From: Halomonas litopenaei
GTDB taxonomy: Bacteria; Pseudomonadota; Gammaproteobacteria; Pseudomonadales; Halomonadaceae
NCBI RefSeq assembly: GCF_003045775.1
Contig: NZ_PXNS01000001.1
Span: 186,001 to 250,000 of the forward strand
Direction: 5' to 3'
Length of the DNA stretch: 64,000 bases
Both the position numbers and the translations under genes were made by a program. This document shows, in pieces, positions 15,401 to 24,815 of this stretch. Within the stretch, counting starts at the first letter, position 1. Each line of letters begins with the position of its first letter. The notes under the pieces are model-generated. The model did no database searches. It was not told the DNA's origin and saw only the letters and a list, made by a program, of their open reading frames with translations.

Positions 15401-16810
15401 ATGTTTCAGAACCTGAGCGAGCGTCTGTCCCAGACGCTGAAGTCGATCAAGGGTCAGGCACGCCTGACCGACGACAACATCAAGGACACCCTGCGCGAGG
15501 TGCGCAAGGCGCTGCTCGAGGCGGACGTTGCCCTGCCGGTGGTCAAGGCGTTCATCGAGCGAGTGCGCGAACGTGCCGTGGGCCAGGAGGTCTCCCGCAG
15601 CCTGTCGCCGGGCCAGCAGTTCATCAAGATTGTCCAGCAGGAGCTGGAAGTCACCATGGGCGAGGCCAACGAAGGGCTGTCGCTCAAGGGCACGCCCTCC
15701 GTGGTGCTGATGGCCGGCCTGCAGGGTGCGGGCAAGACCACCTCGGTGGCCAAGCTGGGCAAGTATCTGCGCGAGCGCGAAAAGAAGAAGGTGCTGGTGG
15801 TTTCCACCGACGTCTACCGCCCCGCCGCCATCGACCAGCTCGAGACCCTGGCCAAGGAGGTCGAGGTCGACTTCTTCCCGTCGCGCTCGGATCAGGCCCC
15901 GGTGGACATCGCCACGGCGGCGCTGAAACACGCCAAGATCCAGTTCCATGACGTGGTACTGGTCGATACCGCGGGTCGCCTGGCCATCGACGAAGCGATG
16001 ATGCAGGAGATCCAGGGGCTGCATCAGGCCATCGAGCCCTCCGAAACGCTGTTTGTGGTCGACTCGATGACCGGCCAGGATGCGGCCAACACCGCCCGCG
16101 CCTTCGCCGATGCCCTGCCGCTGACCGGGGTAGTGCTGACCAAGGCCGACGGTGATGCCCGTGGCGGTGCCGCCCTGTCGGTGCGTCACGTCACCGGTCG
16201 TCCGATCAAGTTCATGGGTGTCGGCGAGAAGGTCGATGCCCTCGAGCCCTTCCATCCGGATCGTGTGGCCTCGCGTATCCTCGGCATGGGCGACGTGCTG
16301 TCGCTGATCGAGGAAGCCGAGCGTACCGTCGACAAGGGCAAGGCCGAACAGCTCGCCAAGAAGGTCAAGAAAGGCCAGGGCTTCGATCTCGAGGACTTCC
16401 GCGAACAGCTCCAGCAGCTCAAGAAGATGGGCGGCATGAGCGGCCTGATGGGCAAGCTGCCGGGCATGGGGCAGATGGCCGAGATGGCCCAGGGACCTGG
16501 GCCCGAAAAGGAGCTTGGCAAGCTCGAGGCGCTGATCAACTCGATGACGCCGAAGGAGCGCCGTAATCCGGACATCATCAACGGCTCGCGCAAGCGCCGT
16601 ATCGCCGCCGGTGCCGGCCTGCAGGTGCCGGACCTCAATCGTCTGCTCAAGCAGCACAAGCAGATGCAGAAGATGATGAAGAAGGCCGGCAAGAAAGGCG
16701 GCATGCAGAAAATGATGAGGGGCATGTCCGGCATGATGGGCGGAGGTGGCCCTGGCGGCCCCGGAGGCATGGGTGGCATGGGTGGCCCCGGCGGCATGCC
16801 CTGGCGCTGA
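15401..16810 (+). CDS. ffh: Signal recognition particle GTPase Ffh
   Basis: Protein component of the SRP; binds signal sequences and 4.5S RNA and docks to FtsY. The 469 residues show an N domain, then the G domain with P-loop GLQGAGKTT (106-114), DTAGR and TKADGD. The methionine-rich M domain follows (KMGGMSGLMGKLPGMGQM, then a Gly/Met tail). The ATG at 15401 has GGAGAGG; an upstream in-frame start at 15374 lacks support. Its receptor partner ftsY lies about 38 kb downstream in this window. Confidence 0.97.
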   Translation: MFQNLSERLSQTLKSIKGQARLTDDNIKDTLREVRKALLEADVALPVVKAFIERVRERAVGQEVSRSLSPGQQFIKIVQQELEVTMGEANEGLSLKGTPSVVLMAGLQGAGKTTSVAKLGKYLREREKKKVLVVSTDVYRPAAIDQLETLAKEVEVDFFPSRSDQAPVDIATAALKHAKIQFHDVVLVDTAGRLAIDEAMMQEIQGLHQAIEPSETLFVVDSMTGQDAANTARAFADALPLTGVVLTKADGDARGGAALSVRHVTGRPIKFMGVGEKVDALEPFHPDRVASRILGMGDVLSLIEEAERTVDKGKAEQLAKKVKKGQGFDLEDFREQLQQLKKMGGMSGLMGKLPGMGQMAEMAQGPGPEKELGKLEALINSMTPKERRNPDIINGSRKRRIAAGAGLQVPDLNRLLKQHKQMQKMMKKAGKKGGMQKMMRGMSGMMGGGGPGGPGGMGGMGGPGGMPWR

Positions 16811-16942
16811 GTCAGTTTTCTTGCGCTGGTGCTGTTTTTAATGCCAAGCGCGAAGATGACGAGGGCTGATGACAGGACCCGGCTCTCCTCGCTCGTCAAG
16901 GGATGAGCGGCAAAAAAGGTTCCCTTGGGGGGTGGTTTTCCG

Positions 16943-16988
16943 TAGAATACTGCCTCTTCACTCGAGGACCGCGCCTGGCGCGGCCCTC
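16943..16988 (+). promoter_or_regulatory. Possible rpsP promoter -10 and leader hairpin
   Basis: TAGAAT at 16943-16948 resembles a -10 box, though no good -35 is visible. A hairpin follows at 16964-16988 (GAGG and CCGCG pairing with CGCGG and CCTC, one mismatch) in the leader of rpsP. It could be a leader structure; no regulator is implied by sequence. Confidence 0.3.
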
Positions 16989-17062
16989 GTCGTGAGCGAA
17001 ACACCGGTGGCTGGCCTGGCCGTCGCCGTTATCTGAAATCCCAACCGAAGGACAGTCAACGT

Positions 17063-17311
17063 ATGGTTACCATTCGTCTGGCACGTGGTGGCGCCAAGAA
17101 GCGTCCCTTCTACCACCTCGCCGTGACCGATTCCCGCAACGCCCGCGACGGCCGCTTCATCGAGCGTCTGGGCTTCTTCAACCCGGTGGCCCGTGGCCAG
17201 GAAGAGCGTCTGCGCATCGACCTCGACCGCATCGCCCACTGGCAGTCCCACGGCGCGCAGCTGTCTGACCGCGTCGCCGAGCTGGTCAAGGAAGCTCGCA
17301 AGCAGGCCTGA
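17063..17311 (+). CDS. rpsP: 30S ribosomal protein bS16
   Basis: Small-subunit protein of 82 residues, the usual length, with the family start [20 protein letters not shown] and the motif [13 protein letters not shown]. It is the first gene of rpsP-rimM-trmD-rplS. GAAGGA precedes the ATG. Confidence 0.98.
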   Translation: MVTIRLARGGAKKRPFYHLAVTDSRNARDGRFIERLGFFNPVARGQEERLRIDLDRIAHWQSHGAQLSDRVAELVKEARKQA

Positions 17312-17361
17312 GGCGCAAGCCTTGCCTGTGAATGTCCCGGTGTGAAAGAGGTTTGACCCAG

Positions 17362-17931
17362 ATGGCATCGCCACAACGCCCTAGCGCGCAGCGCCAAGCG
17401 CAAGACGATCGCCACAGCGACGATTACGTCGTGCTGGGCAAGCTGACCAGTCCTTACGGCATCAAGGGCTGGCTGAAGGTGTATTCCTACACCTCGCCCA
17501 TGGAAGGCATTCTCGACTATGCCGAGTGGGTGGTCCGTCACGACGGACAGATTTCGCGCCATCGCCTCAAGCAGGGGCGCAAGCAGGGACAGGGCCTGGT
17601 CGCCCAATTGGACGGTGTCGATGACCGTGACCGCGCCGAGAGTCTGGCCGGAGCGGACATCCTGCTGGCCAAGCAAGACCTGCCCGAACTCGACAGTGAA
17701 GAGTACTACTGGCACCAGCTGGAAGGCCTCAGGGTCGTCACGCTGGAAGGGGTGTCTCTGGGACGCCTGGCCTACCTGTTCGAGACCGGTGCCAACGACG
17801 TCATGGTCGTGAAGGGCGGCGACGCCCCGGACGATCGCGAACGTCTGCTTCCCTACCTGCCCGATGACGTGGTCAAGCGCGTCGATCTCGAGGCAGGAGA
17901 GATGCTGGTCGACTGGGACCCGGAGTTTTGA
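17362..17931 (+). CDS. rimM: Ribosome maturation factor RimM
   Basis: Assembly factor for the 30S head. The 189 residues contain the RimM N-terminal beta barrel (VVLGKLTSPYGIKGWLKVYSYT) and a C-terminal PRC barrel (EYYWHQLEGLRVV, GRLAYLFETGANDVMVV, LLPYL). The ATG at 17362 with AGAGG is preferred to the in-frame ATG at 17332. About 30 extra polar residues precede the conserved domain, somewhat longer than in E. coli. Confidence 0.95.
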   Translation: MASPQRPSAQRQAQDDRHSDDYVVLGKLTSPYGIKGWLKVYSYTSPMEGILDYAEWVVRHDGQISRHRLKQGRKQGQGLVAQLDGVDDRDRAESLAGADILLAKQDLPELDSEEYYWHQLEGLRVVTLEGVSLGRLAYLFETGANDVMVVKGGDAPDDRERLLPYLPDDVVKRVDLEAGEMLVDWDPEF

Positions 17932-17973
17932 GCGCAGTGCGTTCGAAAACCGCGTCGACAGGAGATCGATAAC

Positions 17974-18780
17974 GTGTGGATAGGGGTGGTGTCACTGTTT
18001 CCGGAAATGTTCGAGGCGATTACTCGTCACGGCGTGACCGGCAGGGCCGTCGACAAGGGCCAGGTGACGCTGGAGTTCTGGAACCCCCGGGACTACGCCA
18101 CCGACCGCCATCGCACCGTGGATGATCGCCCCTATGGCGGTGGTCCCGGCATGCTGATGAAGGTCGACACCCTGAGAAGTGCCATCCACGACGCCCGCAG
18201 CCGAGCCCAGGCGGCCACCGGCGAGCGTCCCAAGGTGATCTACCTGTCGCCCCAGGGGCGCAGACTGGATCAGCAGGGCGCGCGGGAACTGGCGTCCGGA
18301 CCGCCCCTGGTGGTGGTGGCGGGGCGTTACGAAGGCATCGATGAACGCGTGGTCGAAGCGGACATCGATGAGGAGTGGTCGATCGGCGACTATGTCCTGA
18401 GCGGGGGAGAGCTGCCCGCCATGGTGCTGATCGATACGGCGGCAAGGCTGGTGCCCGGTGTACTGGGGCATCAGGATTCCGCGGTCGAGGACTCCTTCAA
18501 CGACGGTCTGCTGGACTGTCCGCACTATACGCGCCCGGAGGAAATCGACGGTCGCAAGGTGCCGGACGTGCTGCTCAGCGGTCACCACGGACAGATCCGT
18601 CAGTGGCGGATGAAACAGTCCCTGGGGCGTACCTGGCAACGGCGGCCCGACCTGCTCGAGGGCAGGCAGCTGTCGAAGGAGCAGAAGCGGCTGTTGAACG
18701 AGTTCATCGACGAACACGCCGACAAGGCGGAGGTGCAGGACGAACGTCGGGATTCCGACGAGGCGGCCAGTCGCCGCTGA
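17974..18780 (+). CDS. trmD: tRNA (guanine-37-N1) methyltransferase TrmD
   Basis: Methylates G37 of tRNAs reading CNN codons using S-adenosylmethionine. The 268-residue protein shows the SPOUT trefoil-knot motifs: [27 protein letters not shown] and [22 protein letters not shown] start 17974 with AGGAGAT upstream. The C-terminal 25 residues are unusually charged ([19 protein letters not shown]). It is followed by rplS. Confidence 0.97.
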   Translation: MWIGVVSLFPEMFEAITRHGVTGRAVDKGQVTLEFWNPRDYATDRHRTVDDRPYGGGPGMLMKVDTLRSAIHDARSRAQAATGERPKVIYLSPQGRRLDQQGARELASGPPLVVVAGRYEGIDERVVEADIDEEWSIGDYVLSGGELPAMVLIDTAARLVPGVLGHQDSAVEDSFNDGLLDCPHYTRPEEIDGRKVPDVLLSGHHGQIRQWRMKQSLGRTWQRRPDLLEGRQLSKEQKRLLNEFIDEHADKAEVQDERRDSDEAASRR

Positions 18781-18890
18781 CGGACCTGCGTCATCAACGA
18801 CCCGCGCGCTCGAGCTTCGAGGGCCGGGATCACGATCCATCGGCACCCACGACCGATCGATGGATCACAACGATTTCAGGAGTGAGTCAA

Positions 18891-19247
18891 ATGAGCAGCA
18901 AGAACAAGGTGATCCAGGCGCTCGAAGCCGAGCAGATGAGCAAGCAGGTGCCGGACTTTGCACCGGGCGACACCATCGTCGTTCAGGTCAAGGTCAAGGA
19001 AGGCAACCGCGAGCGTCTCCAGGCCTTCGAAGGCGTGGTCATCGGCAAGCGTAACCGCGGTCTGAACTCCGCTTTCACCGTGCGCAAGATCTCCCACGGC
19101 GTCGGCGTCGAGCGTACCTTCCAGACCTACAGCCCGCTGGTCGACTCCATCAGCGTCAAGCGTCGCGGTGACGTGCGCCAGGCCAAGCTGTACTACCTCC
19201 GTGAGCGTAGCGGCAAGTCTGCGCGCATCAAGGAAAAGCTGGCTTAA
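18891..19247 (+). CDS. rplS: 50S ribosomal protein bL19
   Basis: Large-subunit protein at the 30S/50S interface; 118 residues with the family motifs [45 protein letters not shown] and [15 protein letters not shown]. The ATG at 18891 has AGGAG. It is the last gene of the rpsP operon and is followed by two hairpins. Confidence 0.98.
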   Translation: MSSKNKVIQALEAEQMSKQVPDFAPGDTIVVQVKVKEGNRERLQAFEGVVIGKRNRGLNSAFTVRKISHGVGVERTFQTYSPLVDSISVKRRGDVRQAKLYYLRERSGKSARIKEKLA

Positions 19248-19272
19248 AACAGCCAGCGCTGTCAGCCAGTCT

Positions 19273-19333
19273 GAGGGAGGCCCCGCCTCCCTCGCCCGAC
19301 ACCCCGTCACCACCTTCGTGGGGCGGGGTGTCG
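19273..19333 (+). terminator. Double hairpin after rplS
   Basis: A 9-bp hairpin (19273-19281 with 19285-19293) is followed by a 10-bp stem (19297-19306 with 19324-19333). No long T run follows. The position fits the end of the rpsP operon. Confidence 0.5.
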
Positions 19334-19404
19334 GTGCATTGGGGGCCCTCTCGTGCTTCACCAGTGCCCTCGATGGCTAGCCACCAGAGCCCAGGAGGTG
19401 TTGC

Positions 19405-20301
19405 TTGAGCGCCGGCGATCGTCAGACAATCGACCGCTTCCTCGACCAGCTATGGCTCGAGCAGGGCGTCAGCGACCATACCCTGAGCGCCTATCGCCAC
19501 GATCTGGAGGCCTGGGCCAACTGGCTTGCTGGTCAGTCGTGCGCGTTGCTCACGCCGGGTGAGCGGACCTTGCCGGACTGGCTGGACTCGCGTCGCGAAG
19601 AGGGCTACAAGCTCACCAGCAACGCCCGGCTGCTGTCGAGCCTCAGGCGCTTCTACCGCTGGGCCCTGGCCGAAGGGATGATCGAAGCGGATCCGCTGGC
19701 CCGGGTGCGCCTGCCGCGGGTGCGGCCATCGTTGCCGGACACCCTGGACGAGGACGAGGTCGAGCGCCTGCTGAATGCGCCGGACCTGTCCACCGCCCTG
19801 GGACTGCGCGATCGCGCCATGCTCGAGGTGCTGTACGGCGCAGGGCTTCGCGTCAGCGAACTGGTCGGTCTGACCACCGATGCGGTCAATCTGCGCCAGG
19901 GCGTGGTGCGGGTGCGCGGCAAGGGGCAGAAGGACCGTCTCGTGCCGCTGGGCGAGGAAGCCGGCCACTGGCTCGAGCGCTACCTGCGCCAGGGGCGTAG
20001 CGAGCTGATGAGCGATATCCAGCGTCCGGCGCTGTTCCCCGGACGGGGCGACGGCGCCATGACCCGCCAGACCTTCTGGCACCGAATCAAGCACTACGCC
20101 AGTGTGGCAGGCATCGATCGTCCGCTGTCGCCACACACCCTGAGGCACGCCTTTGCCACCCATCTGTTGAATCATGGGGCCAATCTGCGTGTCGTACAGA
20201 TGCTGCTGGGGCACTCGGACCTGTCGACGACCCAGATCTACACCCATGTGGCGCAGGCGCGACTGGAAGCCCTGCACGCCGACCATCATCCTCGAGGCTG
20301 A
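19405..20301 (+). CDS. xerD: Site-specific tyrosine recombinase XerD
   Basis: Resolves chromosome dimers at dif together with XerC and FtsK. In the 298-residue protein the catalytic set can be placed: Arg149 (GAGLRVSEL), Lys173, His244, Arg247 (SPHTLRHAFATHLL), His270 and nucleophile Tyr279 (IYTHV), essentially the E. coli XerD numbering. TTG start with AGGAGG seven bases upstream. Followed three bases later by dsbC. A housekeeping recombinase, not a mobile-element integrase. Confidence 0.96.
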   Translation: MSAGDRQTIDRFLDQLWLEQGVSDHTLSAYRHDLEAWANWLAGQSCALLTPGERTLPDWLDSRREEGYKLTSNARLLSSLRRFYRWALAEGMIEADPLARVRLPRVRPSLPDTLDEDEVERLLNAPDLSTALGLRDRAMLEVLYGAGLRVSELVGLTTDAVNLRQGVVRVRGKGQKDRLVPLGEEAGHWLERYLRQGRSELMSDIQRPALFPGRGDGAMTRQTFWHRIKHYASVAGIDRPLSPHTLRHAFATHLLNHGANLRVVQMLLGHSDLSTTQIYTHVAQARLEALHADHHPRG

Positions 20302-20304
20302 CCC

Positions 20305-21042
20305 ATGAAACGCCCTCTGTTCGTGCTTTCCCTGCCCGCTCTGCTCACCGCTGCCCTGTGGACCAGCGGTGCGCTGGCGGCCCCTCCCGCCGCGCTCAAC
20401 GAGCTTGAGGTGAACGGCCAGAAGATGCCGGTGAGTCAGGTGCTGGATACCCCCATGGACGGCATCTACGAGGTGCGTCTGGAGACCGGGGAGTCCTTTT
20501 ACACCAACGAGAGCGGCAGCCACTTCCTGGTGGGGGACCTGTACCAGAACGCCGAGGACGGCCTGGTCAACCTGTCCGAGCAGAGCCGCAACGCCAGCCG
20601 CGCCAGCCGCGTGGCGGCCATCGACGAGTCCGAGCAGATCGTCTATCGCGGGGTCGATGAGCCCAAGGCCACCATCCACGTCTTCACCGATACCACCTGT
20701 CCTTACTGCCGCAAGCTGCACGAGGAAGTGCCGCGCCTCAACGAGCTGGGCATCCAGGTCAACTACCTGGCCTTCCCGCGTGGCGGCATGCAGAGCGAAG
20801 GCGCCCGCCAGCTCGAACAGGTGTGGTGCGCCGACAATACCAGCGAGGCGATGACCGCCGCCAAGAGTGGAGAGGTTCCGAGCGGCGCCACAAGCTGCGA
20901 CAATCCGGTGGAGCGGCAGTATCATCTGGGGCTGGAGCTGGGCGTGCAGGGCACGCCGGCGATCATCCTGCCCGACGGCACCATGGTCCCGGGCTATGTG
21001 CCCGCCGAACGGCTGGCCGAGCGCCTCGGCATCGACGGCTGA
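20305..21042 (+). CDS. dsbC: Periplasmic disulfide isomerase DsbC
   Basis: Corrects wrong disulfides in exported proteins; recycled by DsbD. The 245-residue protein has a signal peptide (to about residue 25, LALAAPP-type end), an N-terminal dimerisation domain, and a thioredoxin domain with active site C132-P-Y-C135. Two more cysteines (WCADN and SCDNP) form the expected structural pair, and the cis-proline loop is QGTPAI. The conserved order xerD-dsbC is seen. Confidence 0.95.
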   Translation: MKRPLFVLSLPALLTAALWTSGALAAPPAALNELEVNGQKMPVSQVLDTPMDGIYEVRLETGESFYTNESGSHFLVGDLYQNAEDGLVNLSEQSRNASRASRVAAIDESEQIVYRGVDEPKATIHVFTDTTCPYCRKLHEEVPRLNELGIQVNYLAFPRGGMQSEGARQLEQVWCADNTSEAMTAAKSGEVPSGATSCDNPVERQYHLGLELGVQGTPAIILPDGTMVPGYVPAERLAERLGIDG

Positions 21043-21066
21043 GCCCGTCCGACAACACAATCGAGA

Positions 21067-21089
21067 AGGCCCGAGCCAGACTCGGGCCT
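21067..21089 (+). terminator. 9-bp hairpin between dsbC and hom
   Basis: AGGCCCGAG and CTCGGGCCT pair around CCAGA in the 98-base gap. No T run follows, so it may only attenuate. Confidence 0.45.
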
Positions 21090-21140
21090 CGCCAAATCGC
21101 TGACACAGCCGTCGCTTGCGGCGACGGTCGAGAAGGGAGA

Positions 21141-22463
21141 ATGACATTGAAACCGGTGAGAGTGGGAATCTGTGGGCTGGGTACCGTCGGTGGCGGCACC
21201 TTCAATGTACTGACGCGCAACGCCGACGAGATCGCTCGGCGTGCCGGTCGCCCGCTGGTGATCGAGCAGGTCGCCCATCGCAGCATCAATCCCGCCTGTG
21301 ACCTTACCGGTATTCGTACCACCAAGGACGTCTTCGAGGTGGCGACCAACCCCGATATCGACGTGGTGGTGGAGCTGATCGGCGGCTACGACGTGGCTCG
21401 CGAGCTGGTGATGATGGCCATCGAGAATGGCAAGCACGTGGTCACCGCCAACAAAGCGCTGATCGCGGTGCACGGCAACGAGATCTTCAAGGCGGCCCAT
21501 GAAAAGGGCGTGATCGTGGCCTTCGAGGCCGCCGTGGCCGGCGGTATCCCGGTAATCAAGTCGCTGCGCGAGGGCCTGGGTGCCAACCGCATCAGCTGGG
21601 TGGCGGGTATCATCAACGGTACCGGCAACTACATCCTGACCCATATGCGCGACGAGGGCCGGGCGTTCGAGGACGTGCTCGCCGAGGCCCAGGCGCTGGG
21701 CTACGCCGAGGCCGATCCGACCTTCGACGTGGAAGGCATCGACGCCGCCCACAAGCTGACCATCCTGGCGTCCATCGCCTACGGTGTGCCGCTGCAGTTC
21801 GAGAAGGCCTACACCGAGGGTATCTCTCGGGTCACCGCGGAGGACGTCGAGCAGGCCGACAACCTGGGCTACATCATCAAGCACCTGGGCATCTCCAAGC
21901 GCACCGGTGACGGCCTCGAACTGCGCGTCCATCCGACGCTGATTCCCAAGGAGCGGCTCCTGGCCAGCGTCCACGGGGTCAAGAACGCCATCGCCGTGAT
22001 GGGTGACGCCGTCGGTCCGACCCTCTACTACGGTGCCGGCGCCGGCGACGAGCCCACCGCCTCGGCGGTGGTCGCCGACCTGCTCGACGTGGCCCGCGAC
22101 ATCTCCACCGAGCATCGCTATCGCACGCCTTATCTGGCCTTCTGCGGCGTCACCGATGACTGTGACGAGCTGCCGATCATGCCCATGGAAGACATCACCA
22201 CGGCCTACTACCTGCGCCTGCTGGCGGTGGACCGCCCCGGCGTGCTGGCGCGGGTGGCGACCATCCTCTCCGAGGAGGGTATCTCCATCGAGGCGCTGAT
22301 CCAGAAGGAGGCCACCGAGGGCGAACTGGTGCCGATCATCCTGCTGACCCACCGTACCCTCGAGAAGCACATGAACGAGGCCATTCGCCGCATCGAGTCC
22401 CTGGCCGACATCGCCGGCTCGGTGACCCGCATTCGCGTCGAGAGCCTCGACGAGCAGGACTGA
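21141..22463 (+). CDS. hom: Homoserine dehydrogenase
   Basis: Reduces aspartate semialdehyde to homoserine, the branch point to threonine and methionine. A 440-residue stand-alone enzyme: Rossmann motif GICGLGTVGGGT near the N-terminus, catalytic region GIINGTGNYILT and YAEADPTFDVEGIDAAHKL, and a C-terminal ACT domain (YYLRLLAVDRPGVLARVAT) that usually mediates threonine feedback. ATG 21141 has AGGGAGA. Followed by thrC in the arrangement known from Pseudomonas. Confidence 0.97.
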   Translation: MTLKPVRVGICGLGTVGGGTFNVLTRNADEIARRAGRPLVIEQVAHRSINPACDLTGIRTTKDVFEVATNPDIDVVVELIGGYDVARELVMMAIENGKHVVTANKALIAVHGNEIFKAAHEKGVIVAFEAAVAGGIPVIKSLREGLGANRISWVAGIINGTGNYILTHMRDEGRAFEDVLAEAQALGYAEADPTFDVEGIDAAHKLTILASIAYGVPLQFEKAYTEGISRVTAEDVEQADNLGYIIKHLGISKRTGDGLELRVHPTLIPKERLLASVHGVKNAIAVMGDAVGPTLYYGAGAGDEPTASAVVADLLDVARDISTEHRYRTPYLAFCGVTDDCDELPIMPMEDITTAYYLRLLAVDRPGVLARVATILSEEGISIEALIQKEATEGELVPIILLTHRTLEKHMNEAIRRIESLADIAGSVTRIRVESLDEQD

Positions 22464-22554
22464 TGATGCCTGCGGGAGCGGGCCCAGGCTCGCTTTCGCG
22501 GGCGCTTCGCTGGAATCTCAGGCCGCGCCCCGGGCGGCGGCAAGGAATCACAAG

Positions 22555-23946
22555 ATGCGCTATATCAGCACCCGCGGGCAGGCGCCCGCGCTGTCCTTCG
22601 AAGAAGTCGTCCTTACCGGCATGGCCGCCGACGGTGGCCTCTACGTTCCCGAGGACTTCCCTCACCTGAGCGCCGACGACCTGGCCGACATGGCCGGGCT
22701 GTCCTACGCCGAGATCGCCTTTCGGGTGATGAAGCCCTTCGTCGGTGGCGAGATCGACGACGACACCTTCCGTGGCCTGGTCAAGGACGCCTACGCGACC
22801 TTCAGTCACGACGCCGTGGTGCCGCTCAATCAGCTCGACGCCAACCACTTCCTGCTCGAGCTGTTCCACGGTCCGACCCTGGCGTTCAAGGACGTGGCCC
22901 TGCAGCTGCTCGGACGTATCCTCGATCACTTCCTCAAGAAGCGTGGCGAGCGCGCGGTGATCATGGGCGCCACGTCCGGCGACACCGGCTCGGCGGCGAT
23001 CGAGGGCTGTCGTCACTGTGACAACCTCGACATCTTTATCCTGCACCCCCACAACCGGGTGTCCGAGGTACAGCGCCGGCAGATGACCACGGTACTGGCC
23101 GACAACGTCTTCAACGTCGCCATCGAAGGCAACTTCGACGACGCCCAGGCCATGGTCAAGGCCAGCTTCGCCGACCAGAGCTTCCTCGATGGGGCTCGGC
23201 TGGTGGCGGTGAATTCGATCAACTGGGCGCGGATCATGGCCCAGGTGGTCTACTACGTGGCCTCCGCCGTGGCGGTGGGTGCGCCCCAGCGTCAGGTCAG
23301 CTTCTGCGTGCCCTCGGCCAACTTCGGCAACGTCTTCGCCGGCTACGTGGCCTACCGCATGGGGCTGCCGGTGAAGCAGTTCATCGTCGCCACCAACGCC
23401 AACGATATCCTCCACCGTACCCTGGCCGACAACGACTTCTCCAAGCAGGAACTGCTGGCCACCCTGGCGCCGTCCATGGACATCGTGGTGTCGTCCAACT
23501 TCGAACGTCTGCTGTTCGAAGCCTACGACCGCGACGGCGGCGCCGTGGACGAGCTGCTCGGGCGCTTCCAGAACGAGCCGACGGTGCTGGCCGAAGCCCC
23601 GCTGGGCCGGCTGCGCGAGGTCTTCTCGAGCCACAGCGTGGATGACGACACCATCCTCGAGGTGATCCGCGAGGCCCACCACCGCACCCAGGAGATCCTC
23701 GATCCCCACACCGCGACCGGCTATCGTGCCGCCGAGCGCGAGCGCAGGGACGCCTCTACGCCGATGATCACCCTGGCCACCGCCCACCCGGCCAAGTTTG
23801 CCGAGGCGGTGGTCAAGGCCGGCTTCCCGGGTGTGCCGCTACCGCCACATATGGACGATCTGCTCGAGCGCGAGGAACGCTACGAGGTGCTGCCGGCTAG
23901 ACTCGAAGCGGTACAGGCCTTCGTCGCCGAACATCGTCGTCGCTGA
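22555..23946 (+). CDS. thrC: Threonine synthase
   Basis: PLP enzyme converting phosphohomoserine to threonine. The 463-residue protein carries the PLP lysine Lys112 in LAFKDVALQ, the phosphate-binding loop GATSGDTGSAA, and the family motif VPSANFGNVFAGY. Length fits the proteobacterial class. The 91 bases after hom contain no clear terminator, so hom and thrC are probably co-transcribed. Confidence 0.97.
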   Translation: MRYISTRGQAPALSFEEVVLTGMAADGGLYVPEDFPHLSADDLADMAGLSYAEIAFRVMKPFVGGEIDDDTFRGLVKDAYATFSHDAVVPLNQLDANHFLLELFHGPTLAFKDVALQLLGRILDHFLKKRGERAVIMGATSGDTGSAAIEGCRHCDNLDIFILHPHNRVSEVQRRQMTTVLADNVFNVAIEGNFDDAQAMVKASFADQSFLDGARLVAVNSINWARIMAQVVYYVASAVAVGAPQRQVSFCVPSANFGNVFAGYVAYRMGLPVKQFIVATNANDILHRTLADNDFSKQELLATLAPSMDIVVSSNFERLLFEAYDRDGGAVDELLGRFQNEPTVLAEAPLGRLREVFSSHSVDDDTILEVIREAHHRTQEILDPHTATGYRAAERERRDASTPMITLATAHPAKFAEAVVKAGFPGVPLPPHMDDLLEREERYEVLPARLEAVQAFVAEHRRR

Positions 23947-23961
23947 GGCCTTCGGCATGGG

Positions 23962-23994
23962 GCCGAGCGCCTTGCGGCGTTCGGCTCGGTTTTG
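23962..23994 (+). terminator. Rho-independent terminator after thrC
   Basis: GCCGAGCGCC pairs with GGCGTTCGGC (one G-T pair) around TTGC, followed by TCGGTTTTG. Confidence 0.65.
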
Positions 23995-24066
23995 TGCCAA
24001 TCGGTTCTTATCCATCGGTTTTTGCCAAGGGTGCCCGCTGCCGGGCATCCCGACAGGGAGACTTCC

Positions 24067-24684
24067 ATGAAGCTGTGGGGACGCAACAACTCGGTCAACG
24101 TCAAGAAGCCCGTCTGGTGTGCCATCGAGCTGGGGATCGACCTCGAACGGGTCGATCTGGGAGGGCCCTTCGGTGGGCTCGATACGCCGGAATTCCTGGC
24201 CAAGAATCCCAACGGCCTGATTCCCTGTCTCGAGGACGGCGACCTGGTGCTGTGGGAATCCCACACCATCGTCCGCTATCTGGCCGATGTGCACGGTGAC
24301 GGTCGGCTCGCGACCGACTCTGCCGGCGCCAGGGCGCGCTGCAGCATGTGGATGGACTGGGCGCTTGGCAGTCTGGCGGGCCCCTATCGGGATCTGATCA
24401 TGAACCTGGTGCGCGGCACCCCCGAGACCCGCGACGATGCGGCCATCGAGCGTGGCCTGGCCGGGTTCGAGAAGAGCCTGCGTATCGCCGACGGTGCGCT
24501 GGCCCGCCAGCCCTGGCTGTCCGGCGAGGAATTCGGCATCGGTGATATTCCGCTGGGGGCCTACGTCTACCTGTGGTTCGCCCTGGATATCGAGCGCCCG
24601 AGCCTGCCGAACCTCGAGGCCTGGTACGAGAAGCTGACCCAGCGCAGCGCCTATCGCGAACACGTGATGCTGCCGATCAGTTAA
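24067..24684 (+). CDS. Glutathione S-transferase family protein
   Basis: A 205-residue cytosolic GST. The N-terminal thioredoxin-like domain starts MKLWGRNNSVNVKKPVW, with Ser9 at the usual catalytic position; the glutathione-binding NPNGLIPCL and ESHTIVRYLA follow. The C-terminal helical domain contains GIGDIPLGAYVYLW. The substrate is unknown. ATG 24067 has AGGGAG. It stands between thrC and the recJ-like gene. Confidence 0.9.
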   Translation: MKLWGRNNSVNVKKPVWCAIELGIDLERVDLGGPFGGLDTPEFLAKNPNGLIPCLEDGDLVLWESHTIVRYLADVHGDGRLATDSAGARARCSMWMDWALGSLAGPYRDLIMNLVRGTPETRDDAAIERGLAGFEKSLRIADGALARQPWLSGEEFGIGDIPLGAYVYLWFALDIERPSLPNLEAWYEKLTQRSAYREHVMLPIS

Positions 24685-24815
24685 GTCGATCCAGCTGCGT
24701 TGGACGCGCCGGTATCGCGTCGGCGCAGGTGGCGGTCAGCACGCCATCTGCGCCGACCTTCTCGGTTCCCGACACCCTCCTGCGCCAGCCTCGCTTCAAC
24801 CTTCCAGAGAATCCG

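Noticed and set aside
19405..20301. Tyrosine recombinase as sign of a genomic island
   Set aside because: It is XerD with housekeeping neighbours (dsbC, hom) and no att-like repeats or cargo.
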